Source of the DNA: Alkaliphilus sp. B6464
GTDB lineage: Bacteria; Bacillota; Clostridia; Peptostreptococcales; Natronincolaceae
Assembly (NCBI RefSeq): GCF_018141165.1
Contig: NZ_CP058557.1
Coordinates: forward strand, 124,001-188,000
Direction of reading: 5' to 3'
DNA length: 64,000 nucleotides
Shown here: positions 8,729-17,711 of the stretch, one piece after another
Position numbering within the stretch: position 1 is the first letter of the stretch
How the letters are laid out: each line of letters starts with the position of its first letter
The notes under the pieces: model-generated
The model's input: only the letters and a program-made list of their open reading frames with translations
Told to the model about the DNA's origin: nothing
The model's database searches: none
Program-made: the position numbers and the translations under genes

Positions 8729-10498
8729 TTAAGATTCAATTCCTATTTTATTCTTAGTAGTATACTTTCCTTCACCTTGAGGATTGTCCTCATCCTTTAC
8801 AAAATCTAAATATTCTTTCCAAAAATATTTCATAGTACTAAGTACAGGATTCGGAGCTGTTTGTCCAAGTCCACATAACGAACCATCCTTAATCGTATAG
8901 GATAATTGTTTTAGTGCATCAATATCAGCCATTGTTCCTTCTCCACTAGTAATCTTATTAAGTATTTCATATAAACGCTTATTACCAATACGACAAGGAG
9001 TGCATCTACCACAGGATTCATCCATTGTAAACTCAATATAGAATTTTGCTATATTCACCATATTATCTCTTTCGTCCATTACAATCATACCACCAGAACC
9101 CATCATGGAACCTATCTCCAAAAGGCTATCATAGTCTATGGGGGTATCTAATCCCTCTTCAGTTATGACACCTCCCGACGGCCCACCGGTTTGTACTGCC
9201 TTAAACTTATGTCCTCCTAGTATACCTCCACCTATATCATAAATTATTTCACGTAATGTAGTACCCATAGGAACTTCTACGAGTCCCACATTGTTAATCT
9301 TGCCTGCAAGAGCAAATACCTTTGTTCCTTTACTTGTTTCAGTTCCTATTGAAGAAAACCAGCCTGCACCCTTTGTAATAATAGATGGGATATTAGCAAA
9401 TGTTTCAACATTATTTACACAAGTAGGATGACCCCAATATCCTTCCTCTGCAGGATAAGGCGGTTTATAGTTTGGTTCTCCTCGTTTTCCTTCACAGGAA
9501 TTGATTAGAGCTGTTTCTTCGCCACATACAAATGCTCCTGCTCCATACTTTATATCTATATCGAAACTAAAATCTGTATCTAAGATATTTTTTCCAAGTA
9601 GTCCAAGTTCTCTAGCCTGTTTTATAGCTGTATTAAGTCTAGATATTGCTAAGGGATACTCAGCTCGAATATATATAATCCCCTTATTTGCGCCAATCGC
9701 ATAACCTCCAATAGCCATTGCCTCTAATATACTATTAGGGTCTCCTTCTAAAATACTTCTGTCCATAAAAGCACCTGGGTCTCCTTCATCAGCATTACAA
9801 ATAATGAATTTTACATCACTCTTTTGCTTTTTAGTAATTTCCCATTTAAGTCCAGTAAGGAAACCTCCACCACCGCGACCACGTAGTCCAGATTTTTTTA
9901 TTACATCAATTACTTCATCTCTAGTCATTTCTGTTAATACTTTTCCTAGAGCCTTATATCCTCCTAAAGCTATATATTCATATATATCCTCAGGATTTAT
10001 TAAACCACAATTTTTCAAAGCTATACGGATTTGCTTTTGATAAAATGGAATTTCTAATTGTCTTCCTATTCTTTTATTTGTTATTGGTTCCTCGTATAAA
10101 AGTCGTTCTACTTGTTTTCCTTGTACAATATGCTCATCAACAATATCCTTTACATCCTTAGGTCCAACCCTTACGTAAAATATATTGTCTGGCTCTACCT
10201 TTACAATTGGCCCCTGCTCACAAAATCCAAAGCAACCCGTTTCAATAACTTGAACCTTATCTTCGTATTTTCTAGCCTTTATTATTAGTTCAAAGTTCTT
10301 TTTTACTTTTTTACTTTCACTTGATAAACAGCCTGTACCACCGCAAATCATAACATTATATTTTATTTCTTTACTTTCTGCTTCCACTGATTCTGAAATT
10401 TCTTTATCCTGTTCTTTTTCAACATGCTCACGTAAACTTACCTTATTAAAATAACTATCACTTATTTTTTTCAGTTCATCCATTGATTTTATCTGCAT
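8729..10498 (-). CDS. hydB: HydB, NuoF-like flavoprotein subunit of the hydrogenase
   Basis: The protein has three visible parts. An N-terminal thioredoxin-like [2Fe-2S] region contains CGGTGC and TGCFGFCEQGP. The NuoF core has GLRGRGGGGFLTGLKWE and NADEGDPGAFMDRS (FMN and NADH sites). A [4Fe-4S] site follows, CGRCTPCRIG plus a later Cys in SLCGLGQTAPN. The gene is open to a GTG at 10504, but the ATG at 10496-10498 is better spaced from AGGTGG (589 aa). The protein stops about 45 residues after the NuoF cluster and lacks the two-cluster ferredoxin-like C-terminal domain known from Thermotoga HydB. This may affect whether the complex bifurcates electrons. It sits between hydC and hydA. Confidence 0.95.
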   Translation of the reverse strand: MQIKSMDELKKISDSYFNKVSLREHVEKEQDKEISESVEAESKEIKYNVMICGGTGCLSSESKKVKKNFELIIKARKYEDKVQVIETGCFGFCEQGPIVKVEPDNIFYVRVGPKDVKDIVDEHIVQGKQVERLLYEEPITNKRIGRQLEIPFYQKQIRIALKNCGLINPEDIYEYIALGGYKALGKVLTEMTRDEVIDVIKKSGLRGRGGGGFLTGLKWEITKKQKSDVKFIICNADEGDPGAFMDRSILEGDPNSILEAMAIGGYAIGANKGIIYIRAEYPLAISRLNTAIKQARELGLLGKNILDTDFSFDIDIKYGAGAFVCGEETALINSCEGKRGEPNYKPPYPAEEGYWGHPTCVNNVETFANIPSIITKGAGWFSSIGTETSKGTKVFALAGKINNVGLVEVPMGTTLREIIYDIGGGILGGHKFKAVQTGGPSGGVITEEGLDTPIDYDSLLEIGSMMGSGGMIVMDERDNMVNIAKFYIEFTMDESCGRCTPCRIGNKRLYEILNKITSGEGTMADIDALKQLSYTIKDGSLCGLGQTAPNPVLSTMKYFWKEYLDFVKDEDNPQGEGKYTTKNKIGIES

Positions 10499-10509
10499 TG
10501 ACACACCAC

Positions 10510-11022
10510 CTAACTTCTATATGTTTTTAGTATTTCATCTATATCTTCTTCTTTAACTCGTCCATATACCTTGTCATCTACCATTATAACGGGTGCAAGT
10601 CCACAGGCTCCTATACAACGAATATCTTTAAGTGTAAATACACCATCTTCTGTTATTTCATTTGATTCTACTCCAAGTTTTTCCTTTAGTCTTTCCGCAA
10701 TTTTATCAGCACCTCGAACAAAGCAAGCGGTACCTAAACAAACACTTAATGTATGCTTCCCCCTAGGCTTCGTAGTAAAATATGAGTAAAAGCTGACAAC
10801 GCCGAAAACTTCTGCACCTGGAATACCTAATTTCCTTGCTACAAAAAGCTGTACATCCCTAGGTAGATAGTCAAATATGTCTTGAGCTTTATGGAGTATT
10901 TCAATTAAAGCTCCCTTAGTGGTCTCCATATTATCAATAAATTTTTCTAATTCATCAAACTTTTCTTTTGATAAATCTTCTTCCATAGGTTCCATTACAC
11001 TAATATCTTGTGGTTTTGTCAT
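10510..11022 (-). CDS. hydC: HydC, NuoE-like [2Fe-2S] subunit of the hydrogenase
   Basis: The 170-residue protein has a helical N-terminal region (residues 1-85) followed by a thioredoxin-like [2Fe-2S] fold. The four ligands lie in CLGTACFVRGADKI and CIGACGLAPVI, with the usual NuoE spacing. It relays electrons between NADH/FMN in HydB and the other clusters. It is the first gene of the operon; hydB begins 11 bases downstream. The ATG follows GGGATGGTGAG. A strong hairpin terminator at 11160-11208 separates it from the TRAP transporter genes upstream, so its promoter should lie in 11023-11160. I found no convincing -35/-10 pair or Rex site there. Confidence 0.96.
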   Translation of the reverse strand: MTKPQDISVMEPMEEDLSKEKFDELEKFIDNMETTKGALIEILHKAQDIFDYLPRDVQLFVARKLGIPGAEVFGVVSFYSYFTTKPRGKHTLSVCLGTACFVRGADKIAERLKEKLGVESNEITEDGVFTLKDIRCIGACGLAPVIMVDDKVYGRVKEEDIDEILKTYRS

Positions 11023-11159
11023 TTAACTCACCATCCCTTCAGAACATTTAACCATCAGCTTCATACAATAATATTTTCTTTTTATTAAATACTCAGTACA
11101 TTTTTTACTTATTCTAATAGCTTCTATTAGTGTGTTCCTATTATAAAAATTGATACATA

Positions 11160-11208
11160 AAATAAAGTGTTAGGGTGCGTACTTTTTACGCAACCTAACA
11201 CTTTATTT
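11160..11208. terminator. Terminator between the TRAP operon and hydCBA
   Basis: A 22-bp stem with one mismatch (AAATAAAGTGTTAGGGTGCG pairing with the right arm) and a short loop. Both sides are A/T-rich, so it may act in both directions. It ends the TRAP operon on the minus strand. Confidence 0.85.
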
Positions 11209-11289
11209 AAAATATATCTTGTCTAATTCATTTATTAAATCTTGCCTTAATTTTGGCACAAATGCCCTTACGCTTTCTATATTTTTATT
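11203..11289 (-). other. In-frame open extension after the TRAP permease stop codon
   Basis: Directly after the TAG stop of the permease the same frame stays open for 28 codons (NKNIESVRAFVPKLRQDLIN...) before TAA, ending inside the terminator stem. The residues look protein-like but there is no start codon or ribosome site. It could be a decayed C-terminus, a readthrough tail or chance. Confidence 0.2.
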
Positions 11290-13296
11290 CTAATAATTAG
11301 CACTAGATGTGTCGGACTTGTTAATTTTAAGTCTAGATTTTTGCATAAAATATATAGAAGCTAATACAACTATACCAAAAGTATCACTTAGTAGCCCTGG
11401 CTTTAATAGTGAAAGGGCAGCTGCAAATAATAACACCCTTTCATATAGTTTACATGTATCTGTTAAATATCCTTCAACTGCACTAGCTAAGCATACTATA
11501 CCAATAATAGCTGACAATATCACTGGTATTGCACTAATAAATGGCATAAATGTTACAGTCCCGTCAACTACCTCTTTTACAAGAATTAACGAAGAATCAT
11601 AGGCAAATATATATGGGACTATAAAGGCGGCCAGTGCTATTTTAACGGCCTGAAATCCTGTTTTCATAGCATTGGCCCCTGCTATACCAGCGCCAGCATA
11701 TGATGCAAGAGCTACTGGTGGGGTAATATCTGCGACTACTCCAAAGTATAGAATAAATAAATGGGCAGACATTAAGTTAACATCTAGTTTTATTAATGCT
11801 GGTACAGCCATTGTTGCAAGTACGATATACTTAGCTGTTGTTGGCAGTCCCATTCCAAGTATTATAGACGCTATCATTGTGAAGAATAATGTTAACAATA
11901 GTTTTCCTTGAGCCAAAGTAACAATAAGTTCCGCTATTCTTAATCCAAGACCAGTTAACGTTACTATACCAACAATTATACCTGCACAAGCACATGCACA
12001 TGCTACTCCTACAGATCCCTTTGCCCCTTGCTCAAGGGCTCCTAAAAATTCATTAACTCCGAAAGATTTATCACCTTTAATCAGAGTTGCTGCAATAGCT
12101 ATAATAATACTAATACCTATTGCATAAAAAGCAGATAATAAAGGTGTGTATCCCATTACTAGGAAAACTACAATAATAAATAGTGGAATTAACAAATATC
12201 CTTGGGATAACATTAGTTTGGATATCTTAGGCAATTTATCTTTTGGAAGGCCTTTTAGTCCTAATTTAGAAGCTTCTAAATGAACCATAGTACCAACAGC
12301 AAAGTAGTACAACATTGCAGGTATAGCTGCCGCGACAATAATCTTAATGTATGGTATACCTGTAAACTCCGCCATAATAAAAGCAGCAGCTCCCATTACC
12401 GGAGGCATTATTTGTCCCCCTGTTGATGCTGCCGCTTCTACAGCACCTGCAAAATGAGCCTTATACCCAGTTTTTTTCATTAAAGGTATAGTAAATGCAC
12501 CTGTAGTTACTGTATTTGCAACAGAACTACCTGATATAGATCCCATAAATCCACTGGCAACAACCGCCGTCATGGCAGGGCCACTTTTTAAATGTCCAGT
12601 TAGTGAATAAGCTAAATCAATAAAAAACTTACCTACTCCTGTTTTATCTAGAAAAGCACCAAATAAAATAAACATAAATACAAATGTGGCTGATACCCCT
12701 ATTGGTATACCTAATATACCTTCCAAAGTTAAATACATATGGCTTATAATTCTTTCCCAGGAAAAACCTCTATGACCTAAAACACCAGGTAAATATGGTC
12801 CAAATCGTGCGTATAGAATAAACAGAATGGCTACAATTGGCAATTCTGGCCCTACAGCCCTTCTAGTAATTTCTAAGGTTAATAGGATAGCTAATCCTCC
12901 AAACAAAATATCAACACTACTCATGTTTACACCTTTTAGAGCTATTTCTTTTGCAAATATAAACAAATAACCAAAAATAATTATGTTCAAAATAATAAAT
13001 ACATAATCAAGTATTGAAGCCTTTGTTTTATTTCCTTTTTTAGTAGCTGGAAATAATAAAAATCCTAAAGTAAAAGCAAAAATAATATGAAGTGACCTTT
13101 GCTTTACGGAAAGCAAGGTTCCAAATCCTGCAGTATATAGTTGAAATACAGACATGGCAATAGCTATATAAGTAGTTATTTTCCCAATTAAACCTGTAAG
13201 CTTTCTAGATTTACTTGCATCCATGTCGTATTCTTCTAATAACTTATCGACATCCATAGCCACATCACTTTCTGTAATTAAGTGTTTATCACTCAT
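11290..13296 (-). CDS. TRAP transporter permease, fused small and large (DctQM-type) subunits, TAXI family
   Basis: The 668-residue protein has about 16-18 membrane segments. An N-terminal DctQ-like part is followed by a DctM-like part with GSISGSSVANTVTTGAFTIP, AAASTGGQIMPPVMGAAAFI and MGLPTTAKYIV, all typical of TAXI-associated TRAP permeases. It imports an organic acid (glutamate, dicarboxylates and others are known for the family) using a Na+ or proton gradient; the substrate is not readable here. The ATG overlaps the DUF1850 stop by four bases (ATGA) and follows GAAGGAGGT. It is the last gene of a three-gene operon, ending in the terminator at 11160-11208. Confidence 0.95.
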   Translation of the reverse strand: MSDKHLITESDVAMDVDKLLEEYDMDASKSRKLTGLIGKITTYIAIAMSVFQLYTAGFGTLLSVKQRSLHIIFAFTLGFLLFPATKKGNKTKASILDYVFIILNIIIFGYLFIFAKEIALKGVNMSSVDILFGGLAILLTLEITRRAVGPELPIVAILFILYARFGPYLPGVLGHRGFSWERIISHMYLTLEGILGIPIGVSATFVFMFILFGAFLDKTGVGKFFIDLAYSLTGHLKSGPAMTAVVASGFMGSISGSSVANTVTTGAFTIPLMKKTGYKAHFAGAVEAAASTGGQIMPPVMGAAAFIMAEFTGIPYIKIIVAAAIPAMLYYFAVGTMVHLEASKLGLKGLPKDKLPKISKLMLSQGYLLIPLFIIVVFLVMGYTPLLSAFYAIGISIIIAIAATLIKGDKSFGVNEFLGALEQGAKGSVGVACACACAGIIVGIVTLTGLGLRIAELIVTLAQGKLLLTLFFTMIASIILGMGLPTTAKYIVLATMAVPALIKLDVNLMSAHLFILYFGVVADITPPVALASYAGAGIAGANAMKTGFQAVKIALAAFIVPYIFAYDSSLILVKEVVDGTVTFMPFISAIPVILSAIIGIVCLASAVEGYLTDTCKLYERVLLFAAALSLLKPGLLSDTFGIVVLASIYFMQKSRLKINKSDTSSANY

Positions 13297-13859
13297 TGTT
13301 TTACCTCCTTCGCAAGATATAATAATAATGAAAATTTTTCGACTGTAAATCTTACGCCTTCCCTGGGTGCTGAAAAATCTAAAAATGGGTATGTTTTATT
13401 TCCTATATTGATCTTATGGTTAGCTCTTTCTGCTCCTGTTCTATATACAAGATCCTGCATAAGCTGATTAATATCATATATTCTGAATCCCCTTGTTGTG
13501 GTTTCAAACTTATAAGGCGTAGTTGATGGAAGGCCTGCTCCATAAGAATGAAAATAAGACTCTTTTAAAATAATATTATAGCTTTCATCGATAAAATATA
13601 CCTCTATAACAGGAGTTAATTGAACGGAATGGGTGTATTCTATATAAAACTCTTCTCCCTTTTTTATAGGCCAACTCATTAAATATTCTCCAGTCCTATA
13701 ATCAGAAGCTAACAAAACCCTAAATGGTATTAAAAATATCCCTAATAATATAAATAGTAATATAATAACTAGTGGTACTTTGTAATAGATTAAGGTATTG
13801 GAGACATCTCCAATACCCATCCCCCTAGATTTTCTACTACTTAACACCTTTTTCATCAT
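13293..13859 (-). CDS. DUF1850 protein of the TAXI-TRAP operon
   Basis: The 188-residue protein has one N-terminal membrane segment (VPLVIILLFILLGIFLIPF) and an outside domain with YTHSVQLTPVIEVYFID and SYGAGLPSTTP, the conserved DUF1850 features. The function is unknown. The family repeatedly lies between TAXI binding proteins and their permeases, so an accessory role in uptake is likely. The start is uncertain: the ATG at 13857-13859 overlaps the binding-protein gene by 23 bases without a strong ribosome site and may depend on translational coupling. An internal ATG (13 codons later, after AGGGGG) is too close to its own purine run to be preferred. Confidence 0.85.
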   Translation of the reverse strand: MMKKVLSSRKSRGMGIGDVSNTLIYYKVPLVIILLFILLGIFLIPFRVLLASDYRTGEYLMSWPIKKGEEFYIEYTHSVQLTPVIEVYFIDESYNIILKESYFHSYGAGLPSTTPYKFETTTRGFRIYDINQLMQDLVYRTGAERANHKINIGNKTYPFLDFSAPREGVRFTVEKFSLLLYLAKEVKQ

Positions 13860-14829
13860 AGTATCTTTGTGATCCCGGATGAACTTCGATCGGCATTCCT
13901 TTTAAAGCTGTTTCTAATTGAATATCATTTCCCCTTGTATGAGTATCAATAATTACTTGTCTTTTCTCAAATAAAGATTTTGTAAGATTATAAGCTAAAT
14001 TCTCATCTAAATTTTCTGGTACAACAAGCATTGCCATAACAGCTGCAGTAGTTATATCAGCTTCTTGTCCTTTATAAGTTCCTTTTGGAATTACAACTTC
14101 TGTATAGAATGGATAATCTTTCTCCAATTGCGCAATTTTTTCTGAAGCTATAGGTACAACAACGATATTCGAAGTTTGAGCTACTTCAGTAACTGCTGAA
14201 GTAGGAACACCAGCGGTAAGAAAAGCTGCATCAATTTGCTTATTTTTTAGCTGATCTGCCGCCTCGTTAAAAGATAGGAAGTCAGCTTTTCCTAAGTCAT
14301 CATACGTCATCCCATGAGCGGCTAGAACCTGTCTTACGTTAGCCTCTACACCAGATCCTGGAGCACCAATAGCAACTTTTTTACCCTTTAAATCTTCTAC
14401 AGATTTAATTCCAGAGTTACTTGTAGCTACGATTTGAACTAATTCAGGGTAAAGCATTGCCATACCTCTAATATTTTCCATTTTTCCCTTACCTTCAAAA
14501 CTTTCCGTTCCTGAAAATGCATAATATGTTATATCATTTTGCACAAAAGCTATCTCAGTTTCTCCCTTTGATACTAGTCCTATATTCTCAATAGAAGCTC
14601 CCGTTGATTGGGCATTAGCAGTAACCCCATCTACATTCTCGTTAAAAATTTTAGCCATAGCACCACCTAAAGGGTAATAAGTACCCGCTGGTCCACCAGT
14701 AGCTATAGAAATATAAGTCTTCTTCCCACCTGATTCCGATCCACCTGTTGATTGTTTCGGACTACATCCTGCTACTAAAGACGTAACTAAAGCTGATACT
14801 AATAAGATCGATGATACTTTTTTTAACAT
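13837..14829 (-). CDS. TAXI family TRAP solute-binding lipoprotein
   Basis: From the preferred ATG at 14827-14829 (330 aa, behind GGGAGGGATC) the protein begins MLKKVSSILLVSALVTSLVA with a GCS lipobox, so it is a lipoprotein anchored outside the membrane. The frame is open six codons further to 14847, but no ribosome site fits that start. Family motifs are TGGPAGTYYPLGGAMAKIFN, AQSTGASIENI and GAPGSGVEANVRQVL. It captures the substrate and hands it to the fused permease. It is the first gene of the operon. An inverted repeat (14883-14940) flanks the probable promoter region. Confidence 0.95.
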   Translation of the reverse strand: MLKKVSSILLVSALVTSLVAGCSPKQSTGGSESGGKKTYISIATGGPAGTYYPLGGAMAKIFNENVDGVTANAQSTGASIENIGLVSKGETEIAFVQNDITYYAFSGTESFEGKGKMENIRGMAMLYPELVQIVATSNSGIKSVEDLKGKKVAIGAPGSGVEANVRQVLAAHGMTYDDLGKADFLSFNEAADQLKNKQIDAAFLTAGVPTSAVTEVAQTSNIVVVPIASEKIAQLEKDYPFYTEVVIPKGTYKGQEADITTAAVMAMLVVPENLDENLAYNLTKSLFEKRQVIIDTHTRGNDIQLETALKGMPIEVHPGSQRYYDEKGVK

Positions 14830-14882
14830 TACTGATCCCTCCCACATTTTATTCTATAAGCCAATGCATTACTGGCTTGTTC

Positions 14883-14940
14883 GGAAAATTCTAAAAATAG
14901 ATTTTTTTCATTATATAATATTCTAATTTTAGAATTTTCC
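14883..14940. promoter_or_regulatory. Perfect 14-bp inverted repeat upstream of the TAXI-TRAP operon
   Basis: Arms GGAAAATTCTAAAA (14883-14896) and TTTTAGAATTTTCC (14927-14940) are perfect complements separated by 30 bp. A TATAAT-like -10 on the minus strand lies between them. It may be a pair of operator half-sites or a leader hairpin; no -35 is obvious. Confidence 0.4.
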
Positions 14941-15019
14941 TTATAAAGATATTTTACATTACTTTTTCGATTTGTACCACCTATATTTTAAATTTTTTGT
15001 AACAGATTATATTTTACAT

Positions 15020-15051
15020 AAAAAAAGGCATCCACTCATTAGTGAATACCC
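15020..15051 (-). terminator. Terminator 3' of the Spo0E-like gene
   Basis: On the minus strand an 11-bp stem (GGGTATTCACT / AGTGGATGCCT, with G-U pairs), loop AATG, then seven or more T. Confidence 0.75.
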
Positions 15052-15142
15052 TATAATTTAAACTAGTTTCTTAAAAATCCCAATTATATATCAATTAATA
15101 ATTACATTCTAGTAATATGTCATGTGATTCATTAAACAAACA

Positions 15143-15304
15143 CTATTCCATCTTAATGCTAGTAAGTTTATCTATTACCTTATCTAGGTCTTTGCTACCT
15201 TTTATTAATTTTTCCTTATTATAGTCATGGCAATTAGAGCTTAAATCCTTAATTTCATCTACTAAACGTTGTTTCTCTCTCATTATTTCCTTTATTCCTT
15301 CCAT
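15143..15304 (-). CDS. Spo0E-like aspartyl-phosphate phosphatase (53 aa)
   Basis: The short protein (MEGIKEIMREKQRLVDEIKD...) has two predicted helices and the Spo0E signature GSKDLDKVIDKL, i.e. the S-x-x-L-D motif near residues 37-41. Members of this family dephosphorylate phosphorylated Spo0A and delay sporulation. The length fits the family, and the ATG follows GGGGGA with eight bases between. It lies 3' of the K+/H+ antiporter gene, with 170 bases between, and ahead of a terminator, so it may be co-transcribed or have its own promoter. It is the clearest sign in the window that the host forms spores. Confidence 0.85.
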   Translation of the reverse strand: MEGIKEIMREKQRLVDEIKDLSSNCHDYNKEKLIKGSKDLDKVIDKLTSIKME

Positions 15305-15474
15305 ACCTGTTCCCCCATTTATATTTATAAGGTCAAATTTTGCATAGCATATATCCTAATTAACAAATCTGGGACTATACTCGATAATTATTGCAAAGCT
15401 TGCCAAACAAGTAAATTATATCATTAAGTTTACTCTATAATCAACTATAAAGTCAGAAAATTTAAAAACTAATT

Positions 15475-16917
15475 TTAAAAATTAAAAGAACTCTTTATTT
15501 TTTCATCCATAGACATAAGCTGCTCTCTATTACCGCCAGCTAACATCATAATGTCTCCAGCTTTAATTTCGGTTGCACCTCTAGGAGTAATTATTTTCCC
15601 ATTACGTCTGACCATTACTATTAAAATATCCATAGGAATATCTAGATCCATTATAGTTTTGTTTGCAATATTACTACCTTCAGGAATTTTAACCTCTAAT
15701 AGTTCGGCATGGATTTCTCCAGAATAGTCAGTAAATGTTTTTAATACAGTTTCCTCTGACCCAATTAAATTTAGTTTTTTAGCTATAGGAATAAAAAGCG
15801 TCCCCTGCACTAAAACCGATACTACTGCAACAAAAAATACAATATTAAATATATAATCAGCAACAGCCAAGCCAGCAGTTAAAGGGTATGTGGCAAATAC
15901 AATAGCTGCCGCTCCACGGAAGCCTACCCAAGATACAAGTAATTGATCCTTAATAGGTCTTTTAAAAATACTTAGTATAAGAAAAACTGCGATAGGTCGT
16001 GCAACAAATATAATAAATATAGCCGTTGCAATACCAGGTAAAATTACATTAAGTAATCTCGATGGGAAAACTAATAAGCCAAGGGTAAAAAAGAGTAGTA
16101 TTTGCATAAGCCAAGATAGTCCATCAAAATATCTAACTAAACTAACCTTGTGCACCAACCTGCTGTTACCCATAATAATCCCCGTAATATAAACAGCTAA
16201 AAATCCATTCCCAGCAAATAGCTCTGCTAAAGCAAAAGATAAAAGTGCAACACCTATAACAATAATAGAATACAGCCCATCTATATCTAGCTTTATATTG
16301 TTAATAAGCCATACTGCGAGCTTACCTACAATAGCACCAACTATTAATCCTAGGGCTATTTGTGTAGCTAAAAGCAAAAATACATTTTCACCTTTACCTA
16401 AAATTAACCCTAAAAATATAGTAGTTAGCATATAGGCCATTGGATCGTTAGATCCACTTTCCATTTCGAGCATTGGAGCAAGCCCATTTTTTAAATCTAA
16501 TTTCTTTGATCTTAAAATTGAGAAAACAGATGCAGCATCTGTAGATGATATGATGGAACCTAATAGCATTCCTTCGAGAAAAGTTAATCCAAGTACAAAA
16601 TGGCTAAATATACCTATTAGAAGTGCTGTTAATGCAACACCAAAAGTAGCAAGTACGGCTGATGAAAAAGCTACTGGCTTCGCTGTTTTCCAGTTAGTAC
16701 CAAATCCTCCTGAAAACATAATAAATACTAGTCCTAAGTTACTTATACTTGTAGCTAGCTGGGCGTTGTCAAAATAAACACCACCTATACCTTCCGACCC
16801 CATTATCATTCCCATTGCAAGAAACATAGCAAGAGTGGGTATACCATATCTATATAGTACTTTACTAGAAATGGCACATGTTAGTAAAATTATTCCTGAA
16901 ATTAATAAAATGTTCAC
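15475..16917 (-). CDS. Potassium/proton antiporter, CPA1 family (NhaP2/CvrA-like)
   Basis: The 480-residue protein has 12-13 membrane segments with the CPA1 ion-site pattern SIISSTDAASVFSILRSKK and MESGSNDPMAYML. It ends with a cytoplasmic RCK_C-like domain (~400-480, ITPRGATEIKAGDIMMLAGG). It exchanges K+ (or Na+) for H+ across the cytoplasmic membrane, and the RCK domain suggests nucleotide or ion control. The start is GTG (16915-16917) behind AAGGGGG. The Spo0E-like gene follows it downstream. A monocistronic unit or a two-gene transcript are both possible. Confidence 0.92.
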   Translation of the reverse strand: MNILLISGIILLTCAISSKVLYRYGIPTLAMFLAMGMIMGSEGIGGVYFDNAQLATSISNLGLVFIMFSGGFGTNWKTAKPVAFSSAVLATFGVALTALLIGIFSHFVLGLTFLEGMLLGSIISSTDAASVFSILRSKKLDLKNGLAPMLEMESGSNDPMAYMLTTIFLGLILGKGENVFLLLATQIALGLIVGAIVGKLAVWLINNIKLDIDGLYSIIVIGVALLSFALAELFAGNGFLAVYITGIIMGNSRLVHKVSLVRYFDGLSWLMQILLFFTLGLLVFPSRLLNVILPGIATAIFIIFVARPIAVFLILSIFKRPIKDQLLVSWVGFRGAAAIVFATYPLTAGLAVADYIFNIVFFVAVVSVLVQGTLFIPIAKKLNLIGSEETVLKTFTDYSGEIHAELLEVKIPEGSNIANKTIMDLDIPMDILIVMVRRNGKIITPRGATEIKAGDIMMLAGGNREQLMSMDEKIKSSFNF

Positions 16918-17164
16918 AAAATACCCCCTTATTAAATATTTTAGTATATAAATTAGTGCATACTTCTTTATTATACTATAATTTTGGAAAGAATAAATTA
17001 TTTTATCAAAGTAGACTCAATTTACATTGTAAGCTTGTATATGTATTTATGTTTTATTATAGAAAAAAAGATCTGTAACCTAATGTAATATTAAGTAATA
17101 AAGAAGTATAATTTTATATCTATAGCCAAAATAATACTGGAATTCCAATGAAATTTACTATTTT

Positions 17165-17710
17165 TTATATAGTTTCAATCTCAACCTTTATTGCTGTAGC
17201 ATCTTTTAACTGAAACCATTTTAGATTTACTTTAAAATCAGAAGGAACTTTATCTAAGTTACATATATTTTCTACAACATAACACTTTCTATTCTCAACA
17301 TACTTATCTATTGCTACATGATTTTTGCCATGCTGTATTCCAGTTAAATCTATTCCTATTAGTTTTGTATTTAAATCTAATAATTTATCTATAATTTCAT
17401 TTGTTAAATAAGGACTTTCTTTAGAATTAAAATATTCTTCGCTTCCATACCCATATTGCTCTAAATATCCTGTTCTAAATATTACAAATGAGTTTTCTTC
17501 TATTTTAATATTTTCCAATATAGTAACATCTATAACATCTAATTTCCTGACATCTATTACTTTAACATTTATTTCTGATGGTAACTCTATATTTGATAGA
17601 TTGTAACAATCTATATGAGTTCCTATATGTTGTCTTTGATGTGCTGGTTGTGAATCTCCCCATTTTAATATTTCCTGCGGAATACTAAATTCCTTTAAAT
17701 GCAAATTCAT
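17165..17710 (-). CDS. Cyclase family protein (kynurenine formamidase-like metal hydrolase)
   Basis: The 181-residue protein has the family metal site HIGTHIDCYN (usual form HxGTHxDxPxH) and a later GIDLTGIQHGKNHVAI. Enzymes of this fold hydrolyse N-formylkynurenine, isatin or related amides, and others are uncharacterised. The second part of the usual metal motif (PxH) is altered here to C-Y-N, so the substrate cannot be named. It follows the MarR gene after one base, with its ribosome site (AAGGAGA) inside the MarR end, so the two are translated together. Control by the MarR protein is likely. Confidence 0.8.
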   Translation of the reverse strand: MNLHLKEFSIPQEILKWGDSQPAHQRQHIGTHIDCYNLSNIELPSEINVKVIDVRKLDVIDVTILENIKIEENSFVIFRTGYLEQYGYGSEEYFNSKESPYLTNEIIDKLLDLNTKLIGIDLTGIQHGKNHVAIDKYVENRKCYVVENICNLDKVPSDFKVNLKWFQLKDATAIKVEIETI

Positions 17711-17711
17711 A

